This document shows positions 34,397 through 44,015 of a stretch of 64,000 nucleotides of DNA, one piece after another. This DNA is from Chitinispirillaceae bacterium (GTDB lineage Bacteria > Fibrobacterota > Chitinivibrionia > Chitinivibrionales > Chitinispirillaceae). The DNA lies in the NCBI GenBank assembly GCA_016929595.1, contig JAFGIN010000151.1, positions 18,982 through 82,981 of the forward strand. The letters run 5' to 3'. Below the pieces are notes generated by a model. That model worked only from the letters and a program-made list of their open reading frames with translations, was not told where the DNA came from and did not search any database. Every line of letters begins with the position of its first letter. Position 1 is the first letter of the stretch. The translations under genes and the position numbers were made by a program.

Positions 34397-35176
34397 CTAC
34401 TTCCCACCCTGGCGTTCTTTCAACGCTGTAATTCTCAATCGAGGTTCAAGAAACGCTGTCAATTTTTGTTCTACGATCCTTGGATTATCACCAGACTGTA
34501 ACGACATAATTCCTTCAAGCATCAATTCTTTGATCAATATTTCCTTATGAGAAAATGACTTTAATTTCTCAACAATGGGAAGACAGAATACATTTGCCAG
34601 TACGGAGCCATAAAAGGTAGTGATCAAAGCAACCGCCATATTCGGACCGATCGATGCAACATCACTCATGTTTCCAAGCATCAGTACCAGACCAACCAGA
34701 GTACCGATCATGCCAAAAGAGGGCCCCATCGCCCCCAGGAAGTCAAAAACTTTCGCACCCTCTTCATGACGTGATTCTGTAAAGGCAATTTCAGTTGACA
34801 ATATATCCTTTATCAGATCCGGTTCCGTACCGTCAACCGCTAATTGTATACCTTTTTTCAAAAATTCATCCTTAATTTCTGCAGCATGCGCTTCCAGAGC
34901 AAGAATTCCCTCTCTGCGCGCCTGTTCAGCAAAATCAACGAGTTGACGGATTATTTCCACCGGGGTAGTACTTTTTGTGATAAAGGCATTTTTTACAACA
35001 TTGATAGAATTTAAAATTCGATTCATGGGATAGGCGGCAATCGTTGAAGCTATTGCACCGCCAACGGTGATATATACAGATGGCATATCAATAAATGCAA
35101 GCAGATTTTCAGGCTTTATACCAAAAAGTATCAGTAGAAGAGCGCTACCTAAACCAATTATTACTGCAAGATCCAT
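34397..35176 (-). CDS. motA: Motility protein A (stator)
   Basis: 259 aa, four membrane helices. Signatures: MDLAVIIGLGSALLLILFG, FIDMPSVYITVGGAIASTIAA, GPSFGMIGTLVGLVLMLGNM and MAVALITTFYGSVLANVFCLPI; cytosolic loop with charged residues for FliG contact (ARREGILALE). Together with MotB it forms the ion-driven stator. Text is of the proton-type, but the coupling ion cannot be settled. Confidence 0.96.
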   Translation of the reverse strand: MDLAVIIGLGSALLLILFGIKPENLLAFIDMPSVYITVGGAIASTIAAYPMNRILNSINVVKNAFITKSTTPVEIIRQLVDFAEQARREGILALEAHAAEIKDEFLKKGIQLAVDGTEPDLIKDILSTEIAFTESRHEEGAKVFDFLGAMGPSFGMIGTLVGLVLMLGNMSDVASIGPNMAVALITTFYGSVLANVFCLPIVEKLKSFSHKEILIKELMLEGIMSLQSGDNPRIVEQKLTAFLEPRLRITALKERQGGK

Positions 35177-35218
35177 ACAATTAACGGCCTTTTTTAAATT
35201 GCACTATGCCGTACCCAT

Positions 35219-35452
35219 CTATCCCCGTTCTTTCGGCAGATCGGAATCGGTTTTTTGCATTACCTGAACATATTGATGACATAACTGTTTATATTTTATA
35301 GTTTTGCGCACAACATCTTCAAGACTGTTCTTCACTATAAGCTTCTTACCTGTTGTCAGAGCAATAATTGTATCCGGCGTGGATTCGACGGTCTCGATCA
35401 AATCAGCATTCAGCACAAACTCCTGACCATTAAGTCGCTTAAGTGCTATCAT
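35219..35452 (-). CDS. flbD: FlbD-family flagellar protein
   Basis: 77 aa. MIALKRLNGQEFVLNADLIE and VESTPDTIIALTTGKKLIV are diagnostic of the small FlbD family (not the Caulobacter regulator). Typically encoded between flgE and motA, exactly as here. Function is poorly defined, linked to flagellar assembly. Confidence 0.92.
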   Translation of the reverse strand: MIALKRLNGQEFVLNADLIETVESTPDTIIALTTGKKLIVKNSLEDVVRKTIKYKQLCHQYVQVMQKTDSDLPKERG

Positions 35453-35589
35453 TGTCCATTCCTTTTATTGAAGAGCGTTATACTAACAGTGTGGTGCTGA
35501 TTTGATGAAATACACTGATGGTTTTTAACGCCATAAAAACATCAATCAGATCTGACATAACAATAGTACAATTCATTGATATACAATGC

Positions 35590-35623
35590 AAGTGAGGAGA
35601 ATATCCCCTCACTTATTTTTTAC
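35590..35623 (+). terminator. Hairpin plus T-run on the plus strand, antisense to the flgE 3' end
   Basis: aagtgagg (35590-35597) pairs perfectly with cctcactt (35607-35614), 9-nt loop, followed by attttttac. On the plus strand this looks like a Rho-independent terminator, yet no plus-strand gene precedes it. In the sense (minus) direction it lies directly after the flgE stop but has no T-run downstream, so it could instead stabilise the mRNA between flgE and flbD. The rest of 35453-35589 holds nothing I recognise. Confidence 0.35.
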
Positions 35624-37743
35624 TACCTGATCAATTGAACCAGCTCCTGCAACATCGAATCGCTTGTAGTGATAACCCGCGCATTCGCCTGATAACCACG
35701 TTGAGTTGTAATCATGTTGGTAAACTCTGTGGCAAGCTCCACATTAGACATCTCCAGTGCGCCAGGCTTGATTTTTGTTGCAGAACCAATTCCCGGCTGC
35801 AACAATACACCCTCTCCGGAATTATTGGAAACGGCGTACATACTGTCACCCATCTTCATAAGCCCCGCAGGGTTATTAAATTCAGCTACATAAATAGTTG
35901 CAATTGATTTTGAAATGCCGTTTGTATAAACACCTGATATTTCCCCTCTTTCGTCAATAGATATTTCCTGCAGTTTTCCCATGGGGTACCCATCCTGCTC
36001 CCTGGCAACGGTAGTTGATGGTGAACGGAACTGAGTAATTCCCCGGTATGACCCGGGTGTACCGATATCGAGATTGAGGGAGACGATATTGGAGCCATTC
36101 ATCGGATCAAATCGGAAATTTGTCGCATTATCATCAAATGTCCATGAAGATGGAGAACCATCCTGTCCGAAGGTCATTCTGCCCCGGTTTCCACTGAGAA
36201 TCTCCTCTCCACCTTCAGTAGTAATTTCCCACAGCCATTCATTTGGCTGACCTGAATGGGTAAAGGTGGTAGTAATACTGTGTGCATCACCCGATTCATC
36301 ATACACGACAATTGAAGTACTGTGAACACCAGTATTACGTGCAGTCTGAATCTCTGTAAATGTCATATTGGCATTGAATCGTGTTGGTGCTGGTAATGCA
36401 TTATCTTCATTTGTTGCAGAAATGGAGACCGAAGTTATCGCAAATGGTTCTTCAGGCTGGCCGCGTAAGACAATTGATCCATCAGGTATCAGGTCATCAT
36501 CTGTGTCAGCCATATTTATACTTACCGACGGATTATCATGATTTGTCCCATCAGTCTGAGGCAAACTGAAAGCCTGTTGTATTAAGTTAAGAAGATCGCC
36601 AATTGTTCTTACCGAAGTTGTATCAGTCGGGTCTGTATTATCAAATACAGCAGATGTCGTTGGTATTGTTCTTCCGCCAACACCACCATTGACGTTTACC
36701 ACATCTCCTGCTGACAATCCTAACGTTTGACCCGTAGAATCAAAAACCTCACTGAGCAAATCTGTCTCATCAGCAGGAACTCTTAAACCAGAAATGGTAT
36801 AGGTAGAATTACCTGGAATTGATGGCGGAAAATTCAAAGCGTTTGCTACATAAGAATTGGAACCGGGACGGGAACTTCTGATTTGCAACCCAGTTACCGA
36901 TGTTCCCGGATCCAGAGTTGTATCAACTATTAAATCGCCACCTGTTGGCAAAACCCTTATAAATCCACTTCCCGTTACATCTCTGAGGTAGGTCTGAATA
37001 CTGGTTGCAAGGTCTGTAATTGTCGAAGTTTCAGTTACGGTAAAACGAACCGGATCTTCACCACTTACAGAAATAATCATGTCATCGCCAATCTGAATTC
37101 CAAGGTCATTTCCATCCTGGTCGAATAACGACGTCAAGCGATCGATGTCATCAGCCTGCGTGATATATCGGTTCGAATAGGTAACTGTTCCCAGGCCGTC
37201 GGAATCTGAATCGAGGTTACATGAGAATTTGACCTCAGATGTAGCTCGTGCAGGAGCTTTTTCACCGTAAGGAATCTTGAGGTCGCCAATCGCAGTGCCT
37301 GCGGGGTAAGTGCCATCTACCGCTGCCATTTTCCCCTGAAGTGTAAATCCGTTTGTCGGTGAAACAAGGCGTCCATTCCCATCCAGTTGCAAAGCACCAT
37401 TCCTGCTGTAATACCGCCCTTCCCCATTTGAATAGGCAAAGTAAGCGTTTCCCTCGAGTGCCAGATCGGTGATCTGTCCTGTTGTCTGCAGATTTCCCTG
37501 CATCAATATTGTATCGATAGAGCCTACTGACATACCAAGGCCAACCTGCAATGGATTCGTTCCGCCGCTTGCTCCTGCGGGACGTGATGCGCCCTGCAGA
37601 AGTTGAGCCATTGATTCCTCAAACGTCACCCTCCCCGACTTGAATCCTACAGTATTAACATTAGCGATGTTATTACCGGTAACATCCATCGATACCTGAT
37701 GATTCCTCAGACCGCTGATTCCTGAATAGAGTGATCTAACCAT
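35623..37743 (-). CDS. flgE: Flagellar hook protein FlgE, long form
   Basis: 706 aa from the ATG at 37743, which has GGGAGG five bases upstream. N-terminal rod-hook domain MVRSLYSGISGLRNHQVSMD and NNIANVNTVGFKS; C-terminal NVELATEFTNMITTQRGYQAN and DSMLQELVQLI. These D0/D1 parts polymerise in the hook. The middle is far longer than in the 400-aa enteric hook protein, with inserted beta-rich outer domains, one around residues 230-400 repeating 'DETDLLSEVFDSTGQTLGL' and 'DIDRLTSLFDQDGNDLGI'-like text. Long FlgE forms occur in several phyla. Confidence 0.95.
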   Translation of the reverse strand: MVRSLYSGISGLRNHQVSMDVTGNNIANVNTVGFKSGRVTFEESMAQLLQGASRPAGASGGTNPLQVGLGMSVGSIDTILMQGNLQTTGQITDLALEGNAYFAYSNGEGRYYSRNGALQLDGNGRLVSPTNGFTLQGKMAAVDGTYPAGTAIGDLKIPYGEKAPARATSEVKFSCNLDSDSDGLGTVTYSNRYITQADDIDRLTSLFDQDGNDLGIQIGDDMIISVSGEDPVRFTVTETSTITDLATSIQTYLRDVTGSGFIRVLPTGGDLIVDTTLDPGTSVTGLQIRSSRPGSNSYVANALNFPPSIPGNSTYTISGLRVPADETDLLSEVFDSTGQTLGLSAGDVVNVNGGVGGRTIPTTSAVFDNTDPTDTTSVRTIGDLLNLIQQAFSLPQTDGTNHDNPSVSINMADTDDDLIPDGSIVLRGQPEEPFAITSVSISATNEDNALPAPTRFNANMTFTEIQTARNTGVHSTSIVVYDESGDAHSITTTFTHSGQPNEWLWEITTEGGEEILSGNRGRMTFGQDGSPSSWTFDDNATNFRFDPMNGSNIVSLNLDIGTPGSYRGITQFRSPSTTVAREQDGYPMGKLQEISIDERGEISGVYTNGISKSIATIYVAEFNNPAGLMKMGDSMYAVSNNSGEGVLLQPGIGSATKIKPGALEMSNVELATEFTNMITTQRGYQANARVITTSDSMLQELVQLIR

Positions 37744-37841
37744 AGCTGCCTCCCGATCAGCGTTGCACAAGCTTTACATTAATCGTTTCGATCAATCAAC
37801 GATTCACCACTTCAAGAGTACCTATACCCTTGTCCAGTGAT

Positions 37842-38267
37842 TCAGTCAGCAAGTACAGCACTGTCTATGTTTGTAAAAATGTTATTATTCAAACTTTTTC
37901 CATCCATGGCAGTAACCACCATCCTGTTGGGAATATTTACGATAAAAGCACAATTATTCATCAATATCAATGAATCTCTTGCACCTTTCTCAGCAGCTCC
38001 CGCGACTGCTTTTTCCAGTTTGCCAACAATTTCCTCATTCATTGGTATGTTACGACTTCTTATTCTGGTCGATGCATGAGCTGAAAACCTGATTCCATCA
38101 ATTTTGGACTTAAGGACTTCTGAAAATGTCTTGACATCAGAAGTTCCATCTGTTTTCGATGATGGATTCTGCGTGCTCTGAATTCCATTTCCTGCCGCAG
38201 CACCATACCTGAATACCTCAAGACGCCTTTGAATATCATTTCCATGTGATATTGATTCTGCGTTCAT
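37842..38267 (-). CDS. Flagellar operon protein of the TIGR02530 type
   Basis: 141 aa. The C-terminal 85 residues (FSAHASTRIRSRNIPMNEE, KLEKAVAGAAEKGARDSL, FIVNIPNRMVVTAMD) match the small conserved protein found between flgD and flgE in many non-enteric flagellar operons. Ordered here as fliK-flgD-this-flgE, the standard arrangement. Probably cytosolic; may be a hook-assembly factor. ATG preceded by GGAG. Confidence 0.85.
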   Translation of the reverse strand: MNAESISHGNDIQRRLEVFRYGAAAGNGIQSTQNPSSKTDGTSDVKTFSEVLKSKIDGIRFSAHASTRIRSRNIPMNEEIVGKLEKAVAGAAEKGARDSLILMNNCAFIVNIPNRMVVTAMDGKSLNNNIFTNIDSAVLAD

Positions 38268-38291
38268 CTCAACTCCATAATTATTGATGGA

Positions 38292-39503
38292 TCATGCACT
38301 TATACCTATAATATCCGACACATTTACATAGACGCCATTCACTTTTAGTTTCATCCCGCTGCCAACATCAGTTATCCCATCGACCCTCCCTTCAATAAAT
38401 GAGAATATATACGGATTATCTTCCTGTCCATCGATTCTGAGTGTGTATTTTCCTGCATCAGCATAGACGCCGGAGCGCGTCTCTCCATTCCATGATAAAG
38501 TCGCAATCCCCTTATCATCCGCATCACAATGTTCAGTCCATACGGTCTTTCCCATTGAATCTACAATGTCTACTTTTACATTAGTCATTCCACCTGTATC
38601 AATTTTCGTAGTTATGACCTCCCCATCAGATTGTCTGTAGGTGATCGAATCTGATTTCACTGTTATGTTTTTACCAATTAGAGATACGGCGCTTGAACTA
38701 CCGTTGTAACCGGAATCAAAGGATGACGAGTCCCCTCCTCCTGCTACATCGAGGATCTGACTAACTGACAACTCCTGATTACCGACTTTCACCATCGCAC
38801 CTTCAGCAGTGTACCTGATTCCACTGGCAGTATTTTGAACAAAGGCATAGAGAGATGAATCGTTTTCCTCATTTTCGAAATGAATATGATAGCTTCCAGT
38901 CTTTGCAACTTCACCTTTGTCATCTGTTCCATCCCAGGTAACTTTCACTTCGCTTGAACTGTTTCCCTTTTCAATATTGATTGCCTTTATTACATTTCCA
39001 TCGTCATCTATGATTTGTAATAATGCGGTCTTGTTATTACCAAGATTGACATCCAATGTAACACTGTTTCCGGCAGATGCAACCCAGTCAATACTGGTCT
39101 GTTGCAGGCGAACCTGTTTGCCGATCAATGAGACCGCCGAAGTATTTGTGATCGATTGCGCAGCATAATTCTGTGCTTTTACCGTCCCCTGGAATGATTC
39201 ACCAAGGTTGTTGATCGCAGTTTCTATATTGGAACTGCTTTCCATCGATCTGAACTGTGCAAGCTGAGAAACGAATTCAGTGTTTTCCATCGGGTTCAGA
39301 GGATCCTGGAACCTTAGTTGTGTTACCAGCAGTAACAGGAAATCATCTTTTCCCAGATCATTTTTTGATTTAAAAATATCGGTAGTCCGGTCTCCTGTAG
39401 GTGTACTTGTTGAAACATCTACCTGATCATCTTTCAGGGATGCCTTTACAGTATAGGGATCGGCATTTTTTACCAATGATGAAACATCTGTTGAAATACT
39501 CAT
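38292..39503 (-). CDS. flgD: Hook-cap protein FlgD with duplicated C-terminal module
   Basis: 403 aa versus about 220-270 in most bacteria. The N-terminal scaffold signature LGKDDFLLLLVTQLRFQDPL...NPMENTEFVSQLAQF is intact. The usual C-terminal Ig/Tudor-like hybrid domain occurs twice: residues about 122-254 beginning SAVSLIGKQV and about 271-403 beginning SAVSLIGKNI, each with a VTWDGTDDKG / LSWNGETRSG strand turn and a closing VNGxxxxVSxI segment. A Gly/Ser linker separates them. FlgD caps the growing hook; the second module may match the long FlgE. Confidence 0.93.
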   Translation of the reverse strand: MSISTDVSSLVKNADPYTVKASLKDDQVDVSTSTPTGDRTTDIFKSKNDLGKDDFLLLLVTQLRFQDPLNPMENTEFVSQLAQFRSMESSSNIETAINNLGESFQGTVKAQNYAAQSITNTSAVSLIGKQVRLQQTSIDWVASAGNSVTLDVNLGNNKTALLQIIDDDGNVIKAINIEKGNSSSEVKVTWDGTDDKGEVAKTGSYHIHFENEENDSSLYAFVQNTASGIRYTAEGAMVKVGNQELSVSQILDVAGGGDSSSFDSGYNGSSSAVSLIGKNITVKSDSITYRQSDGEVITTKIDTGGMTNVKVDIVDSMGKTVWTEHCDADDKGIATLSWNGETRSGVYADAGKYTLRIDGQEDNPYIFSFIEGRVDGITDVGSGMKLKVNGVYVNVSDIIGISA

Positions 39504-39513
39504 TATAAGCCTC

Positions 39514-41151
39514 TCATGCGTAGTATTCTATACTGTTGTTACCATACCGTATTCCGGTATCATTTCCGGTAACTTTGCTAATGTTAACCGAAGCGTCATC
39601 CTGCACCCTTTCAGCCTGTCGTTCTCCATCACCGCCGGAATATTTTCTGTCATCATGGTTATGCTGCAGGTTCCATTCGAAATTACCCCCGCTGTTATCA
39701 TCATTTCCAACACTTACATCAATCAATCCAGCAGAGAGATTCTGTCCGGCCAGAGAGTCCTTAAGTAGCTGTAAGTTACTTTCTACAATCTGCCTGACCT
39801 GTTGTGATTCAACCTGAATTTTGGCAAAAACAACATCCCCCTCCATTTTTATGCGAAGACTAACCTCTCCGAGCGATTCGGGACGTAACTGTATTCGCAC
39901 TTCATTGCTGCCGGATCGTATTACAGATGTTAATTTTCCGGTAATCTGTTCCATTACCGGAGCTTCATCATCCATTCTGTGAAGTGCCGATGAAATTTTT
40001 TCCTGTGTAATAAAATGAGATGTAGAAACGTCCATTTTAATACTCTTTACATCAGAGGCCACAGCTAATTCCGGCATACTTGTATCCTCGATGCCATCCA
40101 GACTGACTGCAGCCTCTGTGTTGACAACTGTAATAAGGTCCTCATTTTTATGAAGCCGATCGATTGAACCTTTTTCTCCTGTTTCTTCGCCATTCGATTC
40201 AACAGCATCAACTTTCAGCAGGGTTCTATACGTCTGAGTATCAAATTTTTTAACTATGTCATTATCTTTTTCCAGAGAGTCGATGGTGATGGAGTCTGGA
40301 AAGTGATTTAACTTAACATCTGCATTTCCTGCTTTGGATGCATCCTTATTCATTGAGTCAAGCACCCTGCCAAATAGTTTTTTGATCTGCTCAAGAGGCA
40401 TTGAGATCGATGATGGATCTATTGCCTGATTCATGCCTGCCATGGAAACCTTCTGAGCCAGTTCAGCGGCCTTATTCTGAACCTCCGCAGAAGCACCAAG
40501 CAATTGAATTCCCATTTTAAGTTTAAACAATTCAACACGTAAGATCGTAGAGATATCAGCCGACCCTGTATTCTGCAAAGTGGCTTCAGTACCCGTCCCC
40601 GTATCAGCGGTATTTTCCACGCTCAGTTGTGAAGAGGTAACATTATTACCTGGAATCTCAAGAGCTGCAATAATTTCAGTCAGCGTATACACAACTTCAG
40701 CAAGCTCCCCGACTGTTGAATCATTGACCTTTAGAATGCCTGATTTTTCAACACCACGATCAGGTAAACCAAGCACTTCTGTAACGGTATGAAGTGCGCT
40801 GCTGATCAGTTCTGATGCCACGGTTGAATTTTCGACGTAAGCAATATCTTCACTGACAGTAAGATCCTGCAAAGGAAGAAAACTAACGGGATCAACAACA
40901 GAGATCACCTCCGTGTTACTTTGATCATCTTGAGCCTTTTCCATTTCCAGTTCCTCATCATCATTGACCAGAGCATCTCTGTTACAATTTGATATTCTGG
41001 TATAGAGCTCTGCGAAATTACCCCCCTCCATAGCGCTACGAGAAAACCCCGCACAACTTCCGGTAGTGTCACCATTGTTAATGCAGTCCATCTTCCCGAT
41101 GTTTTTTCCGGCATTTCCATCATAATTGCCGGGCAATGATGCATTGATCAC
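39514..41151 (-). CDS. fliK: Flagellar hook-length control protein FliK
   Basis: 545 aa with GTG start six bases after AGGAGG. The long low-complexity N-terminal part is acidic and Ser/Thr-rich (molecular ruler). The C-terminal Flg_hook domain (about 415-500) is clear: VRIQLRPESLGEVSLRIKM, VVFAKIQVESQQVRQIVESN and LLKDSLAGQNLSAGLIDVSV. FliK measures the hook and triggers the FlhB specificity switch. Positioned before flgD as expected. Confidence 0.92.
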   Translation of the reverse strand: MINASLPGNYDGNAGKNIGKMDCINNGDTTGSCAGFSRSAMEGGNFAELYTRISNCNRDALVNDDEELEMEKAQDDQSNTEVISVVDPVSFLPLQDLTVSEDIAYVENSTVASELISSALHTVTEVLGLPDRGVEKSGILKVNDSTVGELAEVVYTLTEIIAALEIPGNNVTSSQLSVENTADTGTGTEATLQNTGSADISTILRVELFKLKMGIQLLGASAEVQNKAAELAQKVSMAGMNQAIDPSSISMPLEQIKKLFGRVLDSMNKDASKAGNADVKLNHFPDSITIDSLEKDNDIVKKFDTQTYRTLLKVDAVESNGEETGEKGSIDRLHKNEDLITVVNTEAAVSLDGIEDTSMPELAVASDVKSIKMDVSTSHFITQEKISSALHRMDDEAPVMEQITGKLTSVIRSGSNEVRIQLRPESLGEVSLRIKMEGDVVFAKIQVESQQVRQIVESNLQLLKDSLAGQNLSAGLIDVSVGNDDNSGGNFEWNLQHNHDDRKYSGGDGERQAERVQDDASVNISKVTGNDTGIRYGNNSIEYYA

Positions 41152-41176
41152 AGAACACCTCCTTTATAGACATTCC

Positions 41177-41761
41177 TTATTTCAGATTCGCGATAAGTTT
41201 ACTGATAGACGCCGCTTTATCTCTTGACATGAATGCAAGTATTTTTGCTTTCTGCCGATCATCATTAATCATTTTTAACACTTTCGCAACATTTCTGTCT
41301 GATAATGTACTTAAAATTTCAGCCGCTTCAGCCGGTTTCATCGCGCCATAAACTTTAGCAAGATCCCGCATCCGTTTCATATCAAGAGAGTCACTCTGAG
41401 AGACCAGCTGTTCAAGTTTTTTTCTTTCCTTAAGTAATGCCTCTCTTTGTGACTGAATCTCCTCCTGCATCATCTCGAGCCGTGTCCGTTGGTCATTCAG
41501 CCGTTCTTTCTCTTCAATAACTTCACCACGTTCTTTCTGCAGCGCCTGAAACACCTTCGAATTTGCTGCCGCAATTGAGTCCTTTCGGGCCGAAGTATTC
41601 ATCCGCTCCGATTTCTTAAGTGTTTCAATCTGTTTTTCCTGTCCGACTTCAAACACAACTTTAGCCGAGCCGGTTGCAAAAAGCAGGATTGTATACATTA
41701 ACGGAAATGAAGTCAGCATTACAACTGCGATTATTATGATGTCTTTGAGTTTTAGATTCAT
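41177..41761 (-). CDS. MotE-like flagellar protein (MgtE-N-like C-terminal domain)
   Basis: 194 aa from the ATG at 41761 (GCAGGT just upstream); an ATG at 41785 would add eight residues. A membrane helix (IIIIAVVMLTSFPLMYTILLF) is followed by a long charged coiled coil (about 45-125) and a C-terminal helical domain, VYGAMKPAEAAEILSTLSD and VAKVLKMINDDRQKAKILAFM, of the MgtE-N/FliG-like kind. MotE chaperones stator MotC/FliG-proximal components in alphaproteobacteria; in this setting it may link FliK/hook or motor assembly. The following 41786-42045 has no gene; a gaccc-tggc-gggtc hairpin lies at about 42019-42032. Confidence 0.75.
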   Translation of the reverse strand: MNLKLKDIIIIAVVMLTSFPLMYTILLFATGSAKVVFEVGQEKQIETLKKSERMNTSARKDSIAAANSKVFQALQKERGEVIEEKERLNDQRTRLEMMQEEIQSQREALLKERKKLEQLVSQSDSLDMKRMRDLAKVYGAMKPAEAAEILSTLSDRNVAKVLKMINDDRQKAKILAFMSRDKAASISKLIANLK

Positions 41762-42045
41762 TTTACCTGCATCCATCCAATCCATACTTTGCGTGAGATA
41801 AGATATGCAATCCTCATGCCGGAGTCACATTACTTTTAAAACATTCTGTTTCCTTTTAAAATCAATGATTTAATTTATAGTGTACCGTCCTGAACCACCA
41901 GATGTCCAGCAACATGGCATAAAGAACCGGAAGCTATTTCCTTCAGCCGGGGAAAAAAATGCCAGAACATCAGGTAACAGATTGTTTAGTTCGGTCTACT
42001 ATGATTTTGATATTTGAGACCCTGGCGGGTCAAAGTGGGCTCGCG

Positions 42046-43323
42046 CTATCTTGAATACTGGTTTGGAGAAGCCCTGCCATTCCTGGCACCTGCGTCCAGA
42101 AGCAGTTTCACTATTATATGCTGCCTGTATGCAAGAGCGTAATCCAGCGCAGTCCGTCCCTTATCATTTTCAATATTGACACTGGCGCCGGAGGCTACAA
42201 GGAACTCAACTGCATTTCTGTGTCCATTTGCAGCAGCATACATCAGAGCGGTACCGAGGATTTTGTTCTGCACATCTATATCTGCACCATACATCAGAAG
42301 TTCCTCGATGACATTAACATGACCTTTTGATGCTGCGATAATCAGAGCATTACTTCCATAACTGTTAACTTCATTAATATTTACAAATTTGGTCACGAGC
42401 AGTTCCCGGACTTTTTCAATTTCACCATTTCTTGAATATGTCATCAACCGGGAGTATCCATCAGGGGTTTTCGTCAGCAGTACCTTTTCTAACTTTGTAA
42501 ACCTGTTTTTCATCGCAATCATTAGCGGGGTATCCTCATTGCGGTCTTTTACATTTACATCAGCACCAGATTCAAGCAGCATGGCTGCAACTGATATACG
42601 ATTATACTTACAAGCAATAAGAAGCGGTGTATCACCTTTACTGTTAGAAAAGCTGCAGTCTGCACCACGATTGAGGAGCATGCGGACGAGAGCAGTATCG
42701 TTGCTGCCACATGCCAGATGAAGAGCTGATATCCCGGATTCATCACGGGCATTAACATCTGCACCAGCATCGAGAAGTATCTTTACAATACCAGGTTTTT
42801 TCTTTTTCAAAGCACTTAAAAGCGGTGGGTTCGAAATGGAGTAAACATCTGCTCCATATTGAAGCAGTAGCGATACGGAAGCAGAATCACCATTTGCAAT
42901 TGCAACTGCAAGTGGAGAATTTCCAAGGGTATCGACAAGATTCACATTTGCGCCATGCAAAAGCAGAATATCAACCACCTGTGGGTATCTATTCTTTACA
43001 GCATAAAGAAGTGCTGTAGAGCCACCGTGATTCTGAATATCCGGATCCACTTTAAATCGCAGCAGCGACTCAACTACAACAAGACACCCTGAAGAGGCAG
43101 CCGACATAAGTACTGTTGTTCCGACACTATCCTGAATATCAGGATCAACACCACCGTGAAGAGCTTCATAGAGCAGATCTCTGTTGCACGTCCATATTGA
43201 CTTTACCAGTTTTAAATATGAGAGGGAATCATTTGCTGAAACTGTCGTATCTGAATAGTCAGCCTCAGCCGGGAGTACCAGGCAGCATAGAATAAGAGAT
43301 AAAAGAAAGCCATTCAGCATCAT
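42046..43323 (-). CDS. Exported ankyrin-repeat protein
   Basis: 425 aa. Signal peptide MMLNGFLLSLILCCLVLPAEA, then about eleven ankyrin repeats (for example GTTVLMSAASSGCLVVVESLL, GNSPLAVAIANGDSASVSLLL, GISALHLACGSNDTALVRMLL). Position-specific residues of the repeat (T/S-ALx-A and GAD-V/N) are well kept, so it is folded. Exported ankyrin proteins often act as periplasmic binding scaffolds. It is wedged between the Crp-like regulator (17 bp) and the motE-like gene; a motility role is inference. Confidence 0.88.
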   Translation of the reverse strand: MMLNGFLLSLILCCLVLPAEADYSDTTVSANDSLSYLKLVKSIWTCNRDLLYEALHGGVDPDIQDSVGTTVLMSAASSGCLVVVESLLRFKVDPDIQNHGGSTALLYAVKNRYPQVVDILLLHGANVNLVDTLGNSPLAVAIANGDSASVSLLLQYGADVYSISNPPLLSALKKKKPGIVKILLDAGADVNARDESGISALHLACGSNDTALVRMLLNRGADCSFSNSKGDTPLLIACKYNRISVAAMLLESGADVNVKDRNEDTPLMIAMKNRFTKLEKVLLTKTPDGYSRLMTYSRNGEIEKVRELLVTKFVNINEVNSYGSNALIIAASKGHVNVIEELLMYGADIDVQNKILGTALMYAAANGHRNAVEFLVASGASVNIENDKGRTALDYALAYRQHIIVKLLLDAGARNGRASPNQYSR

Positions 43324-43340
43324 TGCATACTTCCGAAATG

Positions 43341-44006
43341 TTAAATTACAGGTGATTCATCAACAGCGGTAAACAAATGTCCCGCTATCTCATCAATATC
43401 AGATTTCGAACTAAGTATACATTTTGTTTTCTCGATTATTATAAAACCCTTTTGCTGCAATTTTTCGAGAATTTCTGCTATCTCAGTAAGTGGAATATTG
43501 AGTAGATCCATAATTTCATTCTCAAGGAATTTCAAATTGATCTCATATCCGATAGAGCACGGGTCACAGTGCTGAGTATATGAAACCAGAGAAATGATAG
43601 CAGCTACATGTGCCGTCCGGTCACCTTCAATTGAACGGTTAATTTTAGAATCAACGGCACGCAATCTCTGGACAAGAATTAAAGCAATTTTTTTCAGGTA
43701 ATCCGGAACTGAAGCTAGTACCCTTTGAAATTCTGCTGCTGGAATAACGATTGCATCAGTGTCTTCAAGAGCATAACCGGAAGCGGTTCTCACGCCCCCA
43801 TCAATTGAGGCTATCTCCCCGACAACCATGCCTTTGCCAACAGTATCAAGATCAATTTCAACATTTCCCTCAGTTTTAAAAATGCGAACAGACCCCTCCT
43901 GAATTATAAACAAATCCCTGGAGGTATCATTTTGTCTGAAAAGAAAACTACCTTTGTGGAATTGAACTACGTGACTTTGAACATCAGAACGGTTTGAATC
44001 GTTCAT
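43341..44006 (-). CDS. Crp/Fnr-type cyclic-nucleotide-binding regulator
   Basis: 221 aa. N-terminal cNMP-binding domain: FHKGSFLFRQNDTSRDLFIIQEGSVRIF, GKGMVVGEIASIDGGVRTASGYALED, with the PBC-like text GEIASIDGGVRTAS. C-terminal winged helix: YEINLKFLENEIMDLLNIPLTEIAEILEKLQQKGFI. No Fe-S cysteine set, so ligand is probably a nucleotide. Encoded at the promoter-proximal end of the flagellar array; it may control that operon (inference). Confidence 0.85.
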   Translation of the reverse strand: MNDSNRSDVQSHVVQFHKGSFLFRQNDTSRDLFIIQEGSVRIFKTEGNVEIDLDTVGKGMVVGEIASIDGGVRTASGYALEDTDAIVIPAAEFQRVLASVPDYLKKIALILVQRLRAVDSKINRSIEGDRTAHVAAIISLVSYTQHCDPCSIGYEINLKFLENEIMDLLNIPLTEIAEILEKLQQKGFIIIEKTKCILSSKSDIDEIAGHLFTAVDESPVI

Positions 44007-44015
44007 TGAAAAAGC

